Source: Jackrogersella multiformis (Eukaryota > Ascomycota > Sordariomycetes > Xylariales > Hypoxylaceae). Taken from it: a stretch of 64,000 bases of DNA. Both the position numbers and the translations under genes were made by a program. The notes beneath the pieces were generated by a model. It was not told where the DNA came from and did no database searches. It saw only the letters and a list, made by a program, of their open reading frames with translations. Where the stretch lies: the NCBI GenBank assembly GCA_902806575.1, contig CADCXD010000010.1:620001-684000 (forward strand), written 5' to 3'. This document shows, one piece after another, positions 13,503 through 26,676 of the stretch (within the stretch, counting starts at the first letter, position 1; every line of letters starts with the position of its first letter).

Positions 13503-16500
13503 ATGGTGTTTTGTGCCTACTGCGGGAAGAGCTTCACGCGAAAGGAGCATCTAGAAAGACACATACCGAGCCGTGAGTAGTAACTCACCAGCTCTGAGAG
13601 TTGAGAGAGACTGACGCTCAACACGATAGATACAAATGTAAAACCGCACCGATGTAGTGCTTGCCAGCTGTCCTTCGCTCGAAGGTTAGATCCCCGCCCT
13701 TTCTTCACGTATTCGATTATCTTATATACTCATTGATTTGCTATAGGGACCTACTTCAAAGACATCATTCCACATACCATGAAGCGCAAGATCCAATGGA
13801 GCCTCTTCCTGGTGGTGTTCCTACAGTAGCAGGCCGGACACCAATTGCATGTCTTAACTGCGCACAAGCTAAGACAGGTTGTGATAAGAGAGTACCTTGC
13901 GCACGATGTGCAGACAAGAATCTGGAATGCCAAGCGCGGTTTGCGCGGCGCTCTTCTAAAGCTGCCATGAGAGCTGCGCAAGCAACTGCCGCGATGAGCA
14001 GCAATCACAACCATAGCCATGTCTCCTTACCTCCTCAGCCTTCACCGACGCCAGCAACTACAGTTAATCCTGCATTCATGGACATAGATCAAGGCACCCC
14101 CAAGCAGGACCCGCCAATAAAGTCGTCAATGTCTCCCGAAAATAGCAATTCCCTGACAATTGATCCTCGGATACAGCAACATGAAAACCCACCTAAGAAA
14201 AACTCGCCAGCGAATTCTCATATGAGTAATGAGGATTTCCCATCGCCGCACCCACGGGTAGAAGGGCTTGATGACTTCCTTCAGTTAGGCAACGACTTTA
14301 TACCACAAGAACCCAACTACCAGGACATGCTAGTCTGGTCGGAGTATCCGCTGGATCTTGATATGTACACTAGCAACATGCCTCTCCCTCAAGCCGACGT
14401 CCCCATGCCCACATTCACAGAACTTAGCGACATCTCATCGAACTCGGAGCATATGAGTTCGTCACGAGGATCTATCCATACGAGAAGCACTAGTATTATG
14501 TCTACGGCGGATTTTGATCCGGCTATCAAGTCGGCCGACATGAGCTTAAACACCCCGACGGATGCTATGATACCCGAATTCGAGGTTGTCATTGCTGCTG
14601 AGGCCGCTTGGCCCTTGGCTCGGTGCAATCCCCCAATATTCTCGGGTGCTTGTCCAAGGACAGCAATCGTTCATCTAGAATGCCTGGAGCAGAAGTCAAG
14701 ACATGAAGGCACCTGGAACGCCTTGGAACAACATCTAGAGCAAGTCGACTGGGACGCAGCCGATTTAGCCTCAGTCATACCCATGACACCTCGTACTCGC
14801 GACAAGATGCTCGCAATAACGCAAACCTTCCTCCACAAGGCTCTGGAAATCCACCGTGGGGGACTTAATATCCAAAACAAGAATTTTACAAGCCCCAGGT
14901 TGCTCAGCTTTTTGGTCCTCCCGCCCTCGAAAATCTTAGAGTATTTCCTACGTAGCTACGTTCGAAATCTCTCATTTTTTTACTCGCTAGTCTCAGCCGG
15001 CTGCGTGGACCCCAATGAGATGCTTCAGAACAACCAGGCGGCGGCGCTTCTTGTCTTGCTCATGATCGCGCAGGGCGCCTCCGCAATCCCCACCGCGGAA
15101 GCGAGGGCTCTCTCAGCTGGCCTGATTGAGACTTGCCGCATCTCACTTTTCGACATTATTGAGAAAGATATCGAAATGTGCGCTGACCCCACCGCGCTTC
15201 GATGTGCTTTACTATTCACACTACTGGGAGCTTGGAGCGGTGACAAGTGGCTCATGGATATTGCTATGGGGCAACGCGGGATGTACCTCTCGGTGAGAAC
15301 CCAATCTCGTATACTTGGTGACATATCTTCCTAACTAGTATGACAACGCAGATGCTTAAGCATGCGGGAATGTTCGAGTCTCAACCCTCTATGATTCCAT
15401 CTTTCAACAGCTCGACCAATGCGGAGCTTCAGTGGCGTTCTTGGCTGCACCGGGAATCTCAAAATAGGTGTGTTACCGACGCCCATCTCATACCGCAATT
15501 TCCACCAATAGTCTTATGCAGCATGCTGATCTCTCAATAGACTAGTGTACAACTTCGTCATGGTCGATCAGGAACTGAGCTTGTTCCACGATACTGCCCC
15601 TATGCTCTCTACCAGCGAGCTCTGTGCCCCCTTGCCGGGTCCCGAGTTGCTGTGGATGTCGGCTAATGCTGATCAATGGGTCGCCGCCGTGCAGTCTATA
15701 TACGGTTGCACAGCTAATGTGAACCCACAGCTTCTTACTACCCCTTCCCTTACTCCGTCACTCTATGACCTGTTTCAGGACCTCCTGAATGATAACCTGT
15801 CGAGGAGACAGGGCAGTATAACGCCACACCAGCTTCGGCTGCTACTACACCCTCTTCAGTCATGTCTCTATCACATCACACAGATGCTATCCTGCTTCCC
15901 AGACGTCATGAGTACTCGACGTCTAGGTAACGGGACTGCTATCAAGAACTCATTCGAATCGCGCCTAAACGAGATCCAGATGCTGCTTCAGAAGTGGTAC
16001 GAACTGACAATCAATCACTATAAATCGCACCCTACATGCCCCATCACGAAGACTAACCTGGTCCTCTATCACCTAATCTCCCTCAACGCAGTAACCAACT
16101 TCCCGGAGATCGAGCGCCTGGCCCGGCGTGAAGAGTTCGACGGCTCCTACTGGGAGCTGTCACTACGCCACAAGCGCTGTATCTACCAGCGCGAGGAAGC
16201 CATCTTCCACTGCGGCCAGGTCTACCGGCTTCTGCGGTCGATGCCGCGGGACAGGAGACCCAACTGGTGGGGCGCGGGTGTCTACCGCGCGACGCTCATC
16301 CTATGGACGGACAGCGTATCTCGGCTAGACCCCAACTTCCAGAAGCGCGACGAGCTGGGGTCCCTCGTAGCGATCGATCAGGTGACGCCAGAAGACCCTG
16401 CGGTCATCGCTTACTTATGGAACGGTGATGGCGTGCCGATTCTGACTCATCAACGGGACGGCACTAGCGCGTGCCTGGAGAAGCCCGGCGAGGTGCTCGA

Positions 16501-16651
16501 GTACGCCGTCAAGACGCTCGAGGATGGCGTAAGCTCGCGTCTGAGCGACGGGATCAGGCGGAAGCTGGTGACCCTAGGGAGCAACTGGCGGACCGACGGG
16601 CTTCATAGCGCGGCCGCAAGCGTACAAGCGGCCAGTACAAGTATATGCTGA
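13503..16651 (+). CDS. CMR1: Cmr1/Pig1-type melanin transcription factor (two C2H2 fingers + Zn2Cys6)
   Basis: Pathway-specific nuclear regulator of DHN-melanin genes, recognised by its rare combination of zinc modules. Exons: 13503-13572, 13630-13684, 13747-15292, 15352-15467 and 15541-16651. The four introns are 57-73 nt with GT/AG ends and phases that keep the frame, giving 965 aa. The first finger has C4, C7, H20 and H24. The second has C32, C35, H48 and H53. The Zn2Cys6 cluster uses C77, C80, C87, C93, C96 and C103 (C-x2-C-x6-C-x5-C-x2-C-x6-C). A Ser/Pro/Asn-rich linker follows, then the fungal transcription factor middle homology region, including the conserved block WLHRESQNRLVYNFVMVDQE that spans the fourth splice junction. 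The ATG is chosen because MVFCAYCGKSF is the usual start of this family. It lies on the same strand as the naphthol reductase 4.6 kb downstream, supporting the melanin role. Confidence 0.93.
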
Positions 16652-17130
16652 CGCTCGCCATTATCATTTTCGCACTCCAAAAGTTCTTTTACGATATAAC
16701 GTTTCTTCTAATTCTTTTTTACCTTCACTCAAAAGTACCTATTTAAGACCCACAACACATATTCAGCCGCACCAAGTGGACATTAGCTCATGATTTAAGA
16801 GGCCGGGGGCACAGGGGGGAGGCATTGCGCAGAAAAGCGCTTGCCACAATATACCCGCGGGGAACGGACAAGGGAGGGGCTAGGCTGGGACGATGCTCAA
16901 CCATGTAAGGGGTTTTGTTCTTCTCGTCGCGATAACTATATCGCCTAGGTATCTAGAGGGGCAGGGGACAGGCATCTAGGCGTTCGGCAGGGTCAACGAC
17001 TTTCATCCTAACCTGGGGTATGGTATGGGGTAAGGCAAGCGGACGGATAGTCGCACGCCGAGGGGACAAGGGTTATCGGAACATTAGAAACTACGGATGG
17101 CCAGGATATAGTTAACGTGTTTAGGGTATT

Positions 17131-17159
17131 GGAGAGGGAGAGAGAGAGAGAAGGGGGGG
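17131..17159. repeat. Purine-rich GA/G run
   Basis: Simple GGAGAG/AGAGAG sequence running into seven Gs. Nearby DNA also has short CTGT and CTAT runs (17180-17210). Low-complexity sequence with no evident role. Confidence 0.85.
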
Positions 17160-19850
17160 CTTAGGTAGTTCTCTCTCCTGCTGTCTGTCTGTTCTACCTA
17201 TCTATCTATCCGTTTCCCGGCTAGGGGCGGAGTAATTTCCGGCGTGTATGTGCTTGCTTGAGCTTCCAATAGACCTACTACTCATTTTCGCCTTGCCTAC
17301 TCCATACTCGATCGCTCGCAGTTGTTGTTACGCTGATGTGCTTATGTGTGTGACCCGGGGAAATATGCTGGTGACCGGACAATCTCTGCGGGAATTTCTT
17401 CGCAACCACACGGTATACCTACCTAGGTACATACGAGTTAGACAATGTAAGGTAAGATTGCCTAGGTAGGCTAGGTATATTAGGGACTTTCAACGTCATC
17501 TCAAAGACGGCGTGGTATATGATGCTGGATACGGCATGGGTGGATATGCAGGGGTTCTAGTAATTCCCAGTCGTATATCGTATAACGGATTACATTACAT
17601 CCTCTTGGTAAGCGCTTACATACGAACCTACCGGTAGTTATCGAGAAATCTAGGCGATCTCAGCCTTAGCTACTCCATTACCAGTCATCAACCTTATTTC
17701 CCTAACGCCTGTTATAAGTGATAGGTATATCAATATCCCTGTGTTTCTCCGTAAACTCCGATCTAGAAGCACCCCTATAGCTTATCTCCCTCCGCCTGTC
17801 GTTCTCCAGCCCCAAGCGGCGACGATTTTCGATATACCTTGCCTACCTAGGCCGACTAAGGTACACGTTCGTGCCGACGGCGGGACGCCGCTTACGCGCT
17901 TCCGAAAGCTGCGAGTGTCATTCGAGAAGAGATAATAGAAGCTGCGGGTCAATTTGCGACGTCAAGCCACAATTTCCTGTTCAGGGGTCTTTTTTTTTTA
18001 CCTGCGAACTAGGTAGGTACCTGTGGTTCGCGAGGTAACCCGTCAGGTGCCTATCCGTCCCTCGTATGTAGGCAAAATTGATTGACCTACCTAATCTACA
18101 CCACCTACGTACGTATACGTGCGGGTGGAACAGCCTGGGCTTTTGGGTATCGCTCGGGATCGCGCTGCCACTTGAGTGATTGACACCCTTCATCTCCAAC
18201 TGCTCCGGCAGCTTCCCGCTGCGGTAGATGCTGCTAGTGATGCTGGTTCCCGCTACTTGGCGTGTATTGTCACACGGGGTTCTATAGAAAATATACCCAC
18301 CTAGGTATGTAGGTACCGTGTAGTATCTAGGTAGCTACATGTTGAGCATGCAAGTAAGGTCAGCTACCTAACTGGCGGGGTATATCTTATGAGGCCTATC
18401 CAACACATATCCATTCCGCCCATCCCTCCCTCCGCTTCCATCTCGTCCCAATTGGCTTTAAAATCCCCGTACATATATGGCTGACCTCAGCCCCTATTCG
18501 GGAAATATCCCGCGGGGTTGGTTTCGCCCTTGTCGGTCCACATGCTGGGTGCGTTTGCTGCATACATATGTACGAGCGTGTGGTGTACTTATGTGCGTGT
18601 ATGCGTGTCAGATTCTCCATCAGAACGGAAGACGTCGATGCCAAGGAAGACATTCCCAGATCGTATTTCTTCACCCATGGATAGGGTAGTATGCTTACGA
18701 GTTGGTCGGCATGATGTTCTGATACACGTTCGATATTGGATGAGATTCGACAAGGTTAATTCTATCGGTCGGGTGGCCCGGGAATAGCTGGAGTTCGGAT
18801 TGGACTGTCTACATTAGGTACCTATCTCCACGTAGGTAGGTATGACAGATGCGAATGGCGCCTATCCAATGTCACCCCCACACTCGCGGAGTTGACGATG
18901 TCGTATATGTGTCACCTAACCCAATGGGTACATAAATATGTTATATAATGAGAATATACCTAGACTTTAGTATAATAGGGCACATAACGTTTATAATAAA
19001 ATAGTTTAAATACCTACCTTGGTAAGTATCTCGCCACGAAAGGATCGGCCGTTTTCTTTTTCGGATAGACGTGAGACATCACCTCAAGAGGAAGTAGGTA
19101 ATTAAGATCATCGTCAATTATTTGTCATGTGCTTACACAGCTGTACTTATAGGTATGATATTATCGTAAGGCATGATACATACGGAGGTATATGATAAAA
19201 TGGGTTATGTACGTATTCAATATTTACCTACCAGGTACCTACCTAGGTAGGCAATATTTAATATTTCTTATCAGCCTTAACCGACTCTAGTGTATAGTAC
19301 CCCTGTCTTATACCTTTCCAATGTATCCACTGACAAGGACATGGGTTTCATAGCAATGGGTTCGGATCTTACCTAATCAGTACTGGTTGCCGAGACCAAG
19401 TTTTCTATGGTTCCATGCGGCTATGAGCTTAAACTAATCTCAATTCTTCTATATTCATCATCAAAGACAAGACTGGTGAACGGTGATACTAGCGGATAAT
19501 AATGGTCTGACTTGTCATCATTCGATCCGCTAAACGTAGTGACAACTTACTCAACCGTATTCCTGGTGTATATGTTTCCTATCTTGGAGAGATGGGTTGG
19601 AGAGATGTCGGAGGGATGTTGGAGTTGATAGCTATCCGACCACTAGCCACGAACTACGAACCACGAACCACGACGCACGTGGTTATATCGTTGAAAGCCG
19701 AATCCCCATTTATTTCTCTGGGGTTGACCGGAACAGAATCTTGCGAATTACGCGGCGCTGTCGGTTATAAGAACTCGACATCCTTCTCAAGCACGAAGTG
19801 CGACTATCATATATCATCAGCCGGTCTCGGTCACTGTCCCATCTCTACTT

Positions 19851-19868
19851 TACCTACCTAGGTAGGTA
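19851..19868. repeat. 18-bp perfect palindrome, full-length copy of the dispersed motif
   Basis: TACCTACCTAGGTAGGTA reads identically on both strands. An identical copy occurs at 38024-38041. A related, longer motif block without perfect symmetry is at 19225-19253. Confidence 0.9.
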
Positions 19869-21230
19869 GATACCCAGCTCGGTGACATTACACCGGCGTT
19901 GGGAGCTCGATCAAGGCATCTGTGAGCATCCAATGCAGGCCCATTGTTAGCAAAATGATCGAGAGCCGATACTTTCCTTTAGGTGTCTAAAGAAAGGGTG
20001 GATGATCCCTAAATTTGGCTTCTGATAACGTATCAGTAAGACCGCGCCGCAAGCAAGTTGGTGATGTCTCCTATTCCTATCGATCGACATTCCCTTCGGA
20101 TGATTCTCCTATTCCAGATGCAGCTGAGAGTTTTTCTTTAGCGGGAATTTAGCTTTCGTTTCCGAAGAATAGCTGTAGGAGATTCTGATGATGAAACAGG
20201 GTATTCGAGCCCCTATCTTGGATAGGCACTTTTCAACTATTCCTCCTTTTTTCTTTGACCTCATTATCTGAAATAATGAAATAGTCAGCTTACACCTAGT
20301 AATCATCATCTCTTATCCTCTGTTTCTCTCATGTCAACTTTACCGTATGCCGTTTTAATATTCCTACATCAAACAATCACCCCAGCGGAAATATTTAAAG
20401 TCTTGCGTCTTACAAAACGTGCTTAGTTCCGGAAGTCCGATGGGGCATAGCACCAAATACCTCGCTGACTTTGGTTAGGGCGAGTATGATGGCGATAACC
20501 TCCAGTGGGGTAACCTTTCCCATGTGGTACGTCCCTCACCAACCTTTACCTACGTTCTAGGTAGCTGTCGCATCGGACGATTAGCTGAAAATTGCCCTCA
20601 TCAGGTCAGTTCTGGTCCGAATTAGGATTGCAGTATAGGTCGAATGCTTTCGTCTCAGACTTAAGTTAAGTCAACTTTTCAATGAGTCTGAACATCGGTA
20701 GGCCGATGCTCACCTCATCTTGAGATCTCCCCAGCGTACCAGCGTCCCGTAGTAATGTTACGGACTCGGTGTCAGTAGCGAAATCGGGGTCCGGCGCTAA
20801 GGACTCCGTGGAAAGGGTCCCCCTTCTCCGCATTACCTATACGCCAACAGGGATAGAGAGCTATGCCCCTGGCTTCCTAGCAAGACTTGTCCTGTCTGTC
20901 TGTTGGATGTCTCCCTAGATAGTGGAGCCCATCTGTCCGTCCGTCCAATTCCGTAGTCGCGACTCCGTCCGCCACGCGTGTGGATGAAACCCCTTCCCCC
21001 GGATTGACTCAGTACAGTCAGCGCTCTCCGGAGCTCCTTGGGGTTCGATTCGTTATAAGAAAAAGCGAGAAGAGGGCAATGAAACCTAGAAGCTTGTAGG
21101 TCAACCTATCTCTTTTCTCACTTCACTGATATCGTTTCCAAGTCTTTTGACCGTAAAGACCCTTATTCTCTCCTTTATACCTCCCGCAATCGTTACACCG
21201 ATATTACGCAATTTGATTGCATTTATCCTC

Positions 21231-22134
21231 ATGGCTCCTTCTGCTACTACACCATCGGTCGCCGAACCAATGAGCAACCAGGTCAAGCCTCTAGCGGGCA
21301 AAGTCGCCCTTATTACCGGCGCCGGCCGTGGCATCGGCAGGGGAATTGCTCTGGAGCTCGGTCAGCGCGGCGCGTCGATCGTCGTTAATTATGGCCGGAG
21401 CTCGAGCTCAGCGGATGCGGTCGTCGGCGAGCTAGCTAAGCTAGGCTCCAAATCAGTCGCCATGCAGGCCGACATCTCGAAGCCCGCCGAAATAACGACC
21501 CTCTTCGAGAGGGCGCTCGCCCACTTCGGCCATATCGACTACGTCGTCTCCAACTCAGGCATGGAGGTCTGGTGCGAGGAAACCGAGGTCACTCCCGAGC
21601 TCTTCGACCAAGTCTTCAACCTCAACTGCCGCGGACAGTTCTTCGTTGCGCAGCACGGCCTCAAGCACTGCCGCGAGGGGGGCCGCATCATCCTTACTTC
21701 CTCCATCGCCGCCCAAATGGCCGGCATACCGAACCACGCGCTGTACGCGGGGTCTAAGGCGGCCGTCGAGGGCTTCACTCGTGCGTTCGCCGTCGACTGC
21801 GGGCGCAAGCGCGTCACGTGCAACGCCATCGCTCCCGGCGGCATCCAGACCGACATGTTCGACGAGAACAGCTGGCACTACGTCCCCGGCGGCCACAAGG
21901 GCATGCCCATCGATACCATCAAGGACGGCCTCCGCAGGATGTGCCCGCTCGACCGCGTCGGCGTGCCGGCCGACATTGGTAAGGCTGTGTACTGCTTGAT
22001 CAGCGAGGAGGGCGAGTGGATTAACGGTTAGTCTATCCTCTCTTCACAAGTTTCCATGTATTGTTTTACGGGAAAGTATGTACTAACTTTCGATATTAGG
22101 CCAAGTCATCCGTGCTTCAGGCGGTGGCGTGTAA
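21231..22134 (+). CDS. 1,3,6,8-tetrahydroxynaphthalene reductase (SDR family)
   Basis: NADPH-dependent classical short-chain dehydrogenase of DHN-melanin biosynthesis, expected to reduce 1,3,6,8-tetrahydroxynaphthalene to scytalone. Exons 21231-22026 and 22100-22134 flank a 73-nt intron with a GTTAGT donor and TACTAAC branch, giving 276 aa. The cofactor motif TGAGRGIG is at residues 29-36, NSG at 108-110, catalytic Ser at 157/158, and Tyr172 and Lys176 in YAGSK. GMEVWC, FDENSWHY and GMP..TIKDGL match the tetrahydroxy- rather than trihydroxynaphthalene reductase branch as I remember the Magnaporthe enzymes. The C-terminus is GGGV; the Magnaporthe enzyme ends in Ile, and that terminal residue lines the substrate pocket. 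The ATG at 21231 (MAPSATTPS) is the first in frame and resembles the Magnaporthe start. It sits between two melanin-type regulators. Confidence 0.93.
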
Positions 22135-22805
22135 ATTACTCAGTAGCTCACCCCTTTTTCTTTCTCTTCCACTACATATCTTCATAGATATGCTGCTAGA
22201 ACTCCTTTGCAGAAGACACGTGGAATATAAAATTGGGCTATGCGTCACGGAGCGCCGTTTGGTCATCATACCTAGGTGAAAAGAAGAGAAGCCTTCAGGC
22301 GACGGGAATAGGCAAGGCCATGATAGAGATAAGGCGTATATGCACGACGAAAAAAGGAAATTCTGGACCGGTACCTAGGTAAACATCGATGCAGCGAGGA
22401 CCGAGCTTTTAGCAGCTTGGCAGATTAGAGAGGAATAAAAAGAGCTCTTCCTAACCATTTATAATCGCCCTTGTCTTTGTCATCGTCATCGCCGCCGTCG
22501 TCGACCGTATTAGTAATCATCAGCTGTTTGGTGAATATTCTAATAATGAGCATGTGGTAATTAGGTCATGCGTGCTACGGTCTTATTGTCATGTTGGATA
22601 CCTGAGTATTGGCGGAGCTACCATCCTGTGGCATTTCTTACCCTGTTAGTCGCTAGAACAAGCAGACATCTACCAAATCGCATACGACTTGCTACTGTAG
22701 CCCCTATCTATATACATAGCTGATGGATTGTAATATCTTAACCGTTTCCTGCCACCAACAGGCCCCAACATACACAGGTAAGTATCTCAACACATCTAAG
22801 TTTTT

Positions 22806-22953
22806 CTAGGTACCTAAACACCTAGGTAAGGTATAGCTCGAAACAGATATCTTACCCTATCTGGTACCTAGTCTACATCAAAAATCTGTCTCTATGATAT
22901 ATCACACTAACACTACCGACTACCCACCCACCTATCTACCTACCTACCTACCT
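22806..22953. repeat. AvrII-palindrome / TACC motif cluster
   Basis: CTAGGTACCTA and ACCTAGGTAAGGT occur at 22806-22832, GGTACCTAG at 22863-22871, and a run of consecutive TACC units at 22937-22952. This shows both the palindromic form and its tandem half-site in one 150-bp block. Confidence 0.7.
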
Positions 22954-25900
22954 TGATCACGGACTCATCACTACAATGCAACGAACCTGCATATCCTACG
23001 ATCGCTTCCTGCGACCTGTCTCTTCCCTGCGCTGATCAGAGGGCCGTCCCGGTTTTTTTGTTTTTTTTCGCGGGGTCCTCGTCTGGGCGCTCGGGTGGGC
23101 CTACAGGTTTCGACGGTCGCGGTATGCACATAAGCCATGATCAGCGAACTCCGGAGAGGGTGGAAAGAGGGGGGAGGGCTTGGAAAGAAATCAGTGGAGC
23201 GTGGGCTAAGTTGGTAGGTAGGCAGGTGAGATCAGAAGTGAGGCTCGTGATCATTGCCGTCATGATTTAATCTAATATAGCATTTCTTTCCCTTCCCTCC
23301 TCTCCTCTCGCCACCCACCACTCCCTTAGCGTCCCTGACTACCTACCTATCCACCTTAGCAAGTAACCTCCACGCCAGAAAGCAAGTCCAGGACCCGATG
23401 CCAAGGGATTTGGCGGCAGACAGCGAGCCACGAATCGCGGCTTGTCATTGCTGACCACCGTGTCTCGAGGCGGGATCTGTAATTTATTTTTAAACACAAG
23501 CGGATACGTCAACTACCGAGCCAGAGGAGCAGGAACGAGAGCAGGAGCGAGAGGAAGCGGGAAAGGAGGTCAGGGAGAGGGAAGTATGTTGCACAATGTG
23601 CCACATATGTAAGCCTGTGCGTACAGAGTCGCTGTTCTCTCCCATTGTTACTGTCTCTTCCTCCTGCATCGAACTTTTGCCGCCGGTTTGATATAATATG
23701 GCTAGGTAACAGGCGTTCTAACGAATAGGCTTGAAGTGAGGTGAGGTGAGATAAGATAGAACGCAATGTAAGATTCGAAAGAACCAGTGCTCGTGTAACG
23801 TACATAGGCCCAACTGCAGGCGTCTTTTTCGTACGATAGTTACCTGTTTAGACTTGAGTAGGTTATAATGTAATGATGACGACTTACACCGCATAAGATG
23901 GAAGCGTTCACTAACATACGTCAATGGTGCATGTCTTATCCCCACGCCTAACGGTTTTCCCCTAGTTATCAGCTTACTCAGGTAATTATGACCCAGGTAA
24001 GCGGGTTTGAGACTTCATGACTGAGTTCACGATGAAATTCATGATACGCTTCAAGTATACATGATACTCTCATAAATAACTCATATTCACGTTCGAGGAC
24101 CTATGTTCGGGAGCGGAGGATGGACCGAAATTCAATGATACCTACTCTTTCGTTGAAATGAAAAATAAATACGTACCGATATCTCATAACTGCGTATTAG
24201 ATGATATATATCGCACGATATGCCTGGCAAGCACGCAATTGGCGAGGTACATATGCAGTATGGGTGGCGGTGCTTGAGTATTACCTACAGTTATAAAGAA
24301 TGCATCTTTGCGATTCTGGGAGTAAGCCGCATATGCTGTGGCTGGCGACAAGCAACTCGTTGCAAGCGCGGAGGTCACATAAGGCCGACGTGAGCAAGAG
24401 GCGCGTTAAACGACAGACTGCTGACAAAGGCGCCATGTGGGATGAGGACATAGGACTGCCGAGGGGTGGGAAATGGATTTTTGATAGGAATGATGGACCT
24501 TCGGCTGTTTCACATACAAAGGATTCGGTATTCCAACCATCGCTTATATAACCACGTGGATGAAAACGCTTGTACCTTGGGCGATTCGATCTTGGCGGAC
24601 TTGATTACACGTGCTGGCGTAGCTCTTTCCCAGACCCTCGGTTAGCAAACCATACGATACATGAACACTCGCTTGGGAATAATCCCAGAATCGAAGTGTT
24701 CTTGTGGCTAGCAGGGGCATAATCCTCTTGATAGAAAAACAATGCTTGTCCATAGTACCCCGCCAGTAGGAAGTCGTAGATCAACTTGTACCTATGGGCT
24801 TCCACGATATCGGACCAGGAGATGTTTCGTATCCCGCTTACCTTGTGAAGGGCGAATCAGGAGGGGGTTTATAACTAGATTTAAGGTATGCCGTCTATAT
24901 TATTGGTTTGATTCGCGACCAGTCGCCTTAAACGGAGGCTGTAAGTGAAGTCGGCTGGTGGGAAATATCAGGGGTCGGCTAATATCTCTTGTCTAGGATC
25001 CTCGGTCAGTATTAGGTACCATTACGGCGTTAGCAAGGTCAACGATATTAACCCGACTGGTAGTTTCACCGATTTCCCTATTCATGGGCACCTTATCGAC
25101 GGATGAATAACCTAGCATGATAAAAAGGGCCCGAGTCAAGCCACTATCATGATCGGCGGCATCAAGGTCTATATTCAAACAGAGCTCTTTGAAAAGTCTA
25201 AACACACGTTATCCTGCCGGGGTTTAGCGTGGGAGTTGTTTAGAGAATTTCCTACGAAGATAAGTATCACTTAACTGTTACTCATACTTAGAATACGCCC
25301 GTGTTGTACCTAGGTACATAAGTAACAGTTAGATAGGCTTGTTAACAATGCGGATGGAGAAGAGCAAAAAATGACAAACCTAATCTTCAGCCACAAAACG
25401 TCGGAAGACACCGTAAGAGGCACACCAAGTAGATAGGCAGAAAAGGTAAGTATGGTGGCGCGAGGCGCTGTCCAAATTGGATGCAACGCTGTGGTTAAAG
25501 GAAGAGGGTTGTAAACGCCACCGGAGTAACAGCTTGACTCCGTCCTGAGAGAGGTTGAGTAACCTTCTCAGTGTGACATTGATGCTGGAGCTAAATGCAT
25601 TGTAAATGGTTATGAACTGCCCACGAATTCAGGGAAAAGACATGGTGCCGTATAGCCTTGGTTAATAACCCGACAAGGCTAGCAAGGCAAGTTAATCATG
25701 TATTTTGTTCAACTTTAGAAAATCGAGTTAATTGAGAGAGTTTGACGAAGGGCAGAAACAAGCATCACACGCTGAATAACAAGGGGTTTCAAAGAGTTGG
25801 TGTTGAAACGATAAAAAATGAATACGTATCGGACGAAGCATTGGTAGTCGGCGACTTAAACCATCCGACTCGTAAAAATGTAGTTTGTCTGATTGATACC

Positions 25901-26630
25901 GGTGAGGAGTTCCAGTGAAGCCACAGGGTCACATTGCAGAAGCCAGCCGGTCATCCGGGCGACGGCCATGCTACGTAAAGATTGATCTCGCCACCTGCGA
26001 GGTCATTCACGAAGCCATCCAAGCTTCATAATATAGTGGTATTTTCTTCCACCCGTCATAGGTAGTTTGACATGGACGGTTCCAGAGCATAGGTAGCTAA
26101 TCATATCGAGACTCTTGAGAGCCAAGAGCATTTTCTGTGGATCGTTTCTAGACCAATCTAAGGTCCGACTGGGCCTGTACGAGAACCTGGGAACCTTTGA
26201 TTTCTCGCTTGAAGTGATTCAATCTGCATACGCAGCTCGTTTATGTCCTAGGCTGCTGAGTATCTCGCATACACCTTACCCGTGCGGGCCGATTGAGCTA
26301 TTCACCACATATGTCAGCGCACTGGGCAATTGAAAGTGAGTGGGTTGTGCGCGCGCGTCTTCTAGGACGACAAGTAACCTTTACTGTCGACGAAGGAAGT
26401 CTAAGGATGACTTTGCTCGACGAGTGACTAATACCTAAAGAAACATAGTGCCATGTTTAGCAACTATCTTGCAAGCCTGTACGGCAACATCGGATTGTTC
26501 CGATCCTATTAGGCTACTCACGTAATATGTGCGAGGCAATGAGGATCTGACGATCCTCTATGACAAGATCTTCACTTCAAGTTCTCTAGATGGTGGGGAC
26601 CATCTGACAATCCTGTGGAGGTGCAACACG

Positions 26631-26676
26631 TGTTGCCCTGTTGCTCTGTTGCTCTGTTGCTCTGTTGCTCTGTTGC
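26631..26676. repeat. Tandem octamer (TGTTGCTC)n
   Basis: Nearly six head-to-tail copies of an 8-bp unit. The first reads TGTTGCCC and the last is partial. It is a minisatellite-like array in gene-free DNA. Confidence 0.93.

Larger units (their letters stand above)
16652..21230. other. Gene-free region between CMR1 and the naphthol reductase
   Basis: No credible coding frame was found. The stretch has a purine-rich run at 17131-17159, a TA-rich segment around 18900-19020 and many palindrome copies (near 16943, 17418, 17461, 18000-18020, 18299-18345, 18816-18842, 19225-19253 and 19851-19868). The reductase promoter should lie within the last few hundred bases. A TTATAAGA box at 21053-21060 is about 170 bp before its ATG. 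Confidence 0.6.
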
